A stretch of DNA of 46,150 nt from Rhodopirellula bahusiensis (GTDB taxonomy: Bacteria; Planctomycetota; Planctomycetia; Pirellulales; Pirellulaceae), in NCBI RefSeq assembly GCF_002727185.1, contig NZ_NIZW01000040.1:1-46150 (forward strand), read 5' to 3'. The position numbers and the translations under genes are program-made. Each line of letters begins with the position of its first letter. The first letter of the stretch is position 1. Below are positions 43,819 through 46,150 of the stretch, piece after piece. The notes beneath the pieces are model-generated. The model had not been told where the DNA came from. It searched no databases and saw only the letters and a program-made list of their open reading frames with translations.

Positions 43819-44403
43819 ATGCGAAACAGCGCGGTGACTGAATCCAATCAAAGACTGATGAGCGACAACGACCAGGCCACCACTGAGTTCGTTCAGTTGC
43901 TTACTGAGTCCCAACGATCGCTGTTTTATTACATCCATTCGCTCATTCCCAATCGAACGGATGCGGATGAAGTATTGCAGGAGACCAACCTCGTGCTTTG
44001 GCGAGAATACGAACGATTCGAAATGGGAACGAATTTCAAAGCTTGGGCCTGCACGGTGGCACTCAATCAAGTGCGAGCCTTCACATCGAAGCGACGTGCC
44101 AAACGTCCCCACTTCGATACGGACACCATGATGCTAATTTCCGAACGGCAAGAACGACGATCGGCCTACTTGCAACATCGATTGGACGCTTTGGAAAACT
44201 GTGTTCAGAAACTTCCCGAGCGAAAACGGGAATTTGTGGAGCAACGTTATCGACAGGGGGTCCCGGTGGAAAATATCGCAGACGAGATGGGCTCCAGCGT
44301 GGATGCCGTCTACAAAATGTTGCATCGTATTCGTGAGACACTTCACGCATGTGTTGACCGCACCCTCTCGCACGAAGGAGTTGGCTCCAATGACCCAGCG
44401 TGA
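43819..44403 (+). CDS. ECF sigma factor, planctomycete/verrucomicrobial Sig-70_gvs1 type
   Basis: A 194-residue sigma factor (181 if ATG 43858, giving MSDNDQATTEF, is used). Region 2 is VQLLTESQRSLFYYIHSLIP followed by TDADEVLQETNLVLWREYE and NFKAWACTVALNQVR; region 4 includes VEQRYRQGVPVENIADEMG and SSVDAVYKMLHRIRETL. This is the family paired with FecR-like regulators, as here: the next start lies 14 bases inside this gene. The start is six bases after the haem-type membrane protein stop, so the sigma factor is probably co-expressed with the redox genes and regulates a surface function. Confidence 0.92.
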   Translation: MRNSAVTESNQRLMSDNDQATTEFVQLLTESQRSLFYYIHSLIPNRTDADEVLQETNLVLWREYERFEMGTNFKAWACTVALNQVRAFTSKRRAKRPHFDTDTMMLISERQERRSAYLQHRLDALENCVQKLPERKREFVEQRYRQGVPVENIADEMGSSVDAVYKMLHRIRETLHACVDRTLSHEGVGSNDPA

Positions 44404-45811
44404 ACGATTTAACGAATTGCGAGACGCGTTTTTGGATGGTGTCGCATCGCCAGCTGAAACGGAGGAATTGCAACGATTGCTGCACTCCTCGGATGAATGG
44501 CTCGACGACTACATCGAACATGCCAACCAAGATGCAGCGTTGATCTGGAATGGCATCCCAAACCGCCCTTCGCCCACAGTCCACCCAACAACATCAGCGG
44601 CGGGTACGTCTCGTTTCGTCCGCTACATGCCGTTGATTGCGGCAAGCCTTTTGTTTGTTGCGGCAGTGGGATGGGAATGGATGACATTGAAACCGCGATC
44701 CGTCGCAACAATTCTCTCATCAACAGATTGCCATTGGGGCACTGGGACTTTGCCGACCACCGTTGGACAAGAATTGACATCGGGACGCTTGCGTTTGATC
44801 TCAGGAATCGCGGAATTGCAATTCCCTCACGCGACAGTTTCGATGGAAGGGCCGGTTGATATCGAACTCATCTCCGCCGAACGCTGCCGGCTTCATTCAG
44901 GCAGCATCGTCGGATCGGTCAGTGATGGTGGCGAGGGCTTCGTGGTCGAAACACCTCGGGCTGAGATTACCGATCGAGGCACCAAGTTTGGCGTGTTTGT
45001 CGATAACGTCGGTGACGCTCGGCTTGACGTCCTGGAAGGCAAGGTCGATGTCAAACATACCAAAACGGGACGACAGCTAACACTCGAAGGAGCCAGCCGA
45101 GCGTTTGCCTCCGTTCATGCCTTGGAAACGTTTGCCCCGAAAAAGGAAGGGGAAGACCAACAGAATGCCATGACTCCGACCACCTTAGACAAAGTGCTTC
45201 ACATCAGCTCCGCCTACGGTGATGGTGACGAGGGCGATGTCACTTCAGGCGAACGGCGAGAAGGCGACTCCTTTCCCACACCCGATCATGTGCTGCTGGT
45301 CAAGCGTGCGGACAGCGAACCTCATTGGAATCGAAAGGCGTTCATTCGTTTTGACCTCCAAGGATTGGAAATCTCGGAATTGTCAGGGGTTGAGCTTCGG
45401 CTTGAAGGCGTTCACACAAGAATGGGTTACACGTCCTTGTTGCCGGACTCCACCTTCCACATCTACGGCGTGAAGCCCGAGCACAACACCGATTGGAATT
45501 CTCAGACTCTTGATCGAAGCAACTTCCCCGGCAGGAAATTGAAGACTCACAAGCTTGATCCAGATAAAGTGCAGCTACTCGGTGAGTTCGTGATTCCACA
45601 GTCGAAACCGCAAGGACAATTTGTGATCGCCGACCCTCGGTTGCAACAATTCTTGCAGGACAATTTGGGCTCCACACCGACGCTGGTGATCACCCGGCTG
45701 ACATCCGTGAATCAAACGCAAAGCTACGTCCACGGATTCGCCAGTCGAACCCACCCAACCGCCAGCCCGCCAACGCTGCGATTGCACGTCAAGCAAACGG
45801 TCTCGAACTGA
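44390..45811 (+). CDS. FecR-like membrane regulator fused to a DNRLRE-like surface domain
   Basis: A 473-residue protein. ATG 44390 has GAAGGAG eight bases upstream and overlaps the sigma gene by 14 bases. The N-terminus (residues 1-70) is the anti-sigma part (ERFNELRDAFLDGVASPAET), then a helix VRYMPLIAASLLFVAAVGWE crosses the membrane. The FecR periplasmic domain is LRLISGIAELQFPHATVSME through TPRAEITDRGTKFGVFVDN. In place of the LamG domain usual for such proteins, residues 270-470 form a DNRLRE/CBM96-like domain (NRKAFIRFDLQGLEISELSG, LRLEGVHTRMGYTSLLPD). It should bind a surface ligand and release the sigma factor. Confidence 0.85.
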   Translation: MTQRERFNELRDAFLDGVASPAETEELQRLLHSSDEWLDDYIEHANQDAALIWNGIPNRPSPTVHPTTSAAGTSRFVRYMPLIAASLLFVAAVGWEWMTLKPRSVATILSSTDCHWGTGTLPTTVGQELTSGRLRLISGIAELQFPHATVSMEGPVDIELISAERCRLHSGSIVGSVSDGGEGFVVETPRAEITDRGTKFGVFVDNVGDARLDVLEGKVDVKHTKTGRQLTLEGASRAFASVHALETFAPKKEGEDQQNAMTPTTLDKVLHISSAYGDGDEGDVTSGERREGDSFPTPDHVLLVKRADSEPHWNRKAFIRFDLQGLEISELSGVELRLEGVHTRMGYTSLLPDSTFHIYGVKPEHNTDWNSQTLDRSNFPGRKLKTHKLDPDKVQLLGEFVIPQSKPQGQFVIADPRLQQFLQDNLGSTPTLVITRLTSVNQTQSYVHGFASRTHPTASPPTLRLHVKQTVSN

Positions 45812-45833
45812 AGTCGCTTGGTGTCCAGTGCAT

Positions 45834-45902
45834 GTAGCTGAATTCGCCAGAATTCAGACGTTCCAGATTCTTCTCGACCGAATTCTTGGCGAATCCGGCT
45901 AC
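45834..45902. repeat. MITE-like element B, copy 2 (69 bases)
   Basis: Left arm GTAGCTGAATTCGCCAGAATTC and right arm GAATTCTTGGCGAATCCGGC plus TAC form an inverted repeat. The length equals copy 1 (39221-39289). Here the element precedes element A rather than following it. Confidence 0.85.
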
Positions 45903-45932
45903 GCTGCGTGAAGGCATTCAGCAGACGTCAAC

Positions 45933-46053
45933 GTAGGCCAGGTTCCACCTGGCGAGGTGACTGGCCGGTGAACTGCGAACTCGAGAATGCAGGTTAAACC
46001 GCCTCGCTTTGTTCCAAAGCATCGGCGGGATGCCAGGTGATAACCTGGCCTAC
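45933..46053. repeat. MITE-like element A, copy 2 (121 bases)
   Basis: Left arm GTAGGCCAGGTTCCACCTGGC, right arm GCCAGGTGATAACCTGGCCTAC less one base of register. Same length and inner GCTTTG-TTC-CAAAGC hairpin as copy 1. The 27 bases to its left repeat those left of copy 1 with few changes. Confidence 0.85.
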
Positions 46054-46085
46054 TAGACTCTGTCAGTTATACGTAAGTCGTCATT

Positions 46086-46119
46086 GTTCGGCACGGCCGA
46101 ACGCTCGCCAAGCGAGCGT
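46086..46119. repeat. Two adjacent perfect hairpins
   Basis: GTTCGGC-ACG-GCCGAAC (46086-46102) is followed directly by ACGCTCGC-CAA-GCGAGCGT (46101-46119), overlapping by two bases. They lie between element A copy 2 and a third partial A copy. They could be a REP-like unit. Confidence 0.55.
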
Positions 46120-46134
46120 GAAGTCATGCATGCG

Positions 46135-46150
46135 ACGTAGGCCGTTCCAC
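46135..46150 (+). repeat. Start of a possible third copy of element A, cut by the window edge
   Basis: GACGTAGGCC-GTTCCAC matches the left flank and end of element A (ACGTAGGCCAGGTTCCAC) with two bases missing. The window ends here, so it cannot be followed. Confidence 0.45.

Noticed and set aside
1..46150. rRNA or tRNA genes
   Set aside because: No cloverleaf-compatible or ribosomal conserved stretches were noticed on reading both strands; a tRNAscan and rRNA covariance search would be decisive.

Overview
The window looks like a chromosomal segment of a marine planctomycete of the Rhodopirellula/Pirellulales type. The signs are two formylglycine sulfatases, two pilin-like DUF1559 proteins, a giant DUF1583-type secreted protein, a sigma factor of the planctomycete/verrucomicrobial short family paired with a FecR-like protein, Tat-exported Gfo/Idh/MocA and FAD oxidoreductases, an NPYxxP motif in membrane proteins, many GTG/TTG starts and many weak ribosome binding sites. 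I see no rRNA, tRNA or CRISPR array.

Region 1-9.6 kb is accessory and partly decayed. It starts with the 3' end (domains V-VI) of a group II intron and a small acidic protein. A glycogen debranching gene (glgX type) follows, broken by a one-base deletion and missing its C-terminus. Then come a secreted protein with a membrane partner, possible tiny membrane peptides, a sulfatase, a PepSY membrane protein, a DUF1559 protein, and an ECF sigma factor whose C-terminus appears replaced by the tail of a YCII/DGPF protein.

Region 9.6-19 kb holds a REP-like palindrome, the 1079-residue DUF1583-type protein, a convergent second sulfatase, a sialidase (BNR) remnant beside an island of palindromic repeats, and a two-gene operon of a Tat-exported Gfo/Idh/MocA oxidoreductase and an unusual DoxX protein, ended by a strong intrinsic terminator.

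Region 19-30 kb is mostly housekeeping and envelope: queD-like, rdgB, a secreted protein and a di-haem cytochrome on the minus strand; then a FlgI-like lipoprotein interrupted by HEAT repeats, whose acidic tail overlaps the tail of a convergent membrane-protein gene; then a large TPR protein with a catalytically degenerate CHAT domain, and a zinc-ribbon membrane protein.

Region 29.5-39 kb contains an RND efflux pump and adaptor divergent from a TetR regulator, with a perfect 8+4+8 palindrome between them, a membrane protein, a cysteine-rich lipoprotein, a serine acetyltransferase and endonuclease III.

Region 39-46 kb opens and closes with the same two MITE-like elements (121 and 69 bases) in swapped order. 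Between them lie a DUF1559 gene coupled to a 59-residue lipoprotein, and a compact run of Tat FAD oxidoreductase, haem-type membrane protein, sigma factor and FecR-like protein with a DNRLRE-like tail. The last four genes overlap or nearly touch, which suggests a periplasmic redox module with its own cell-surface signalling pair.
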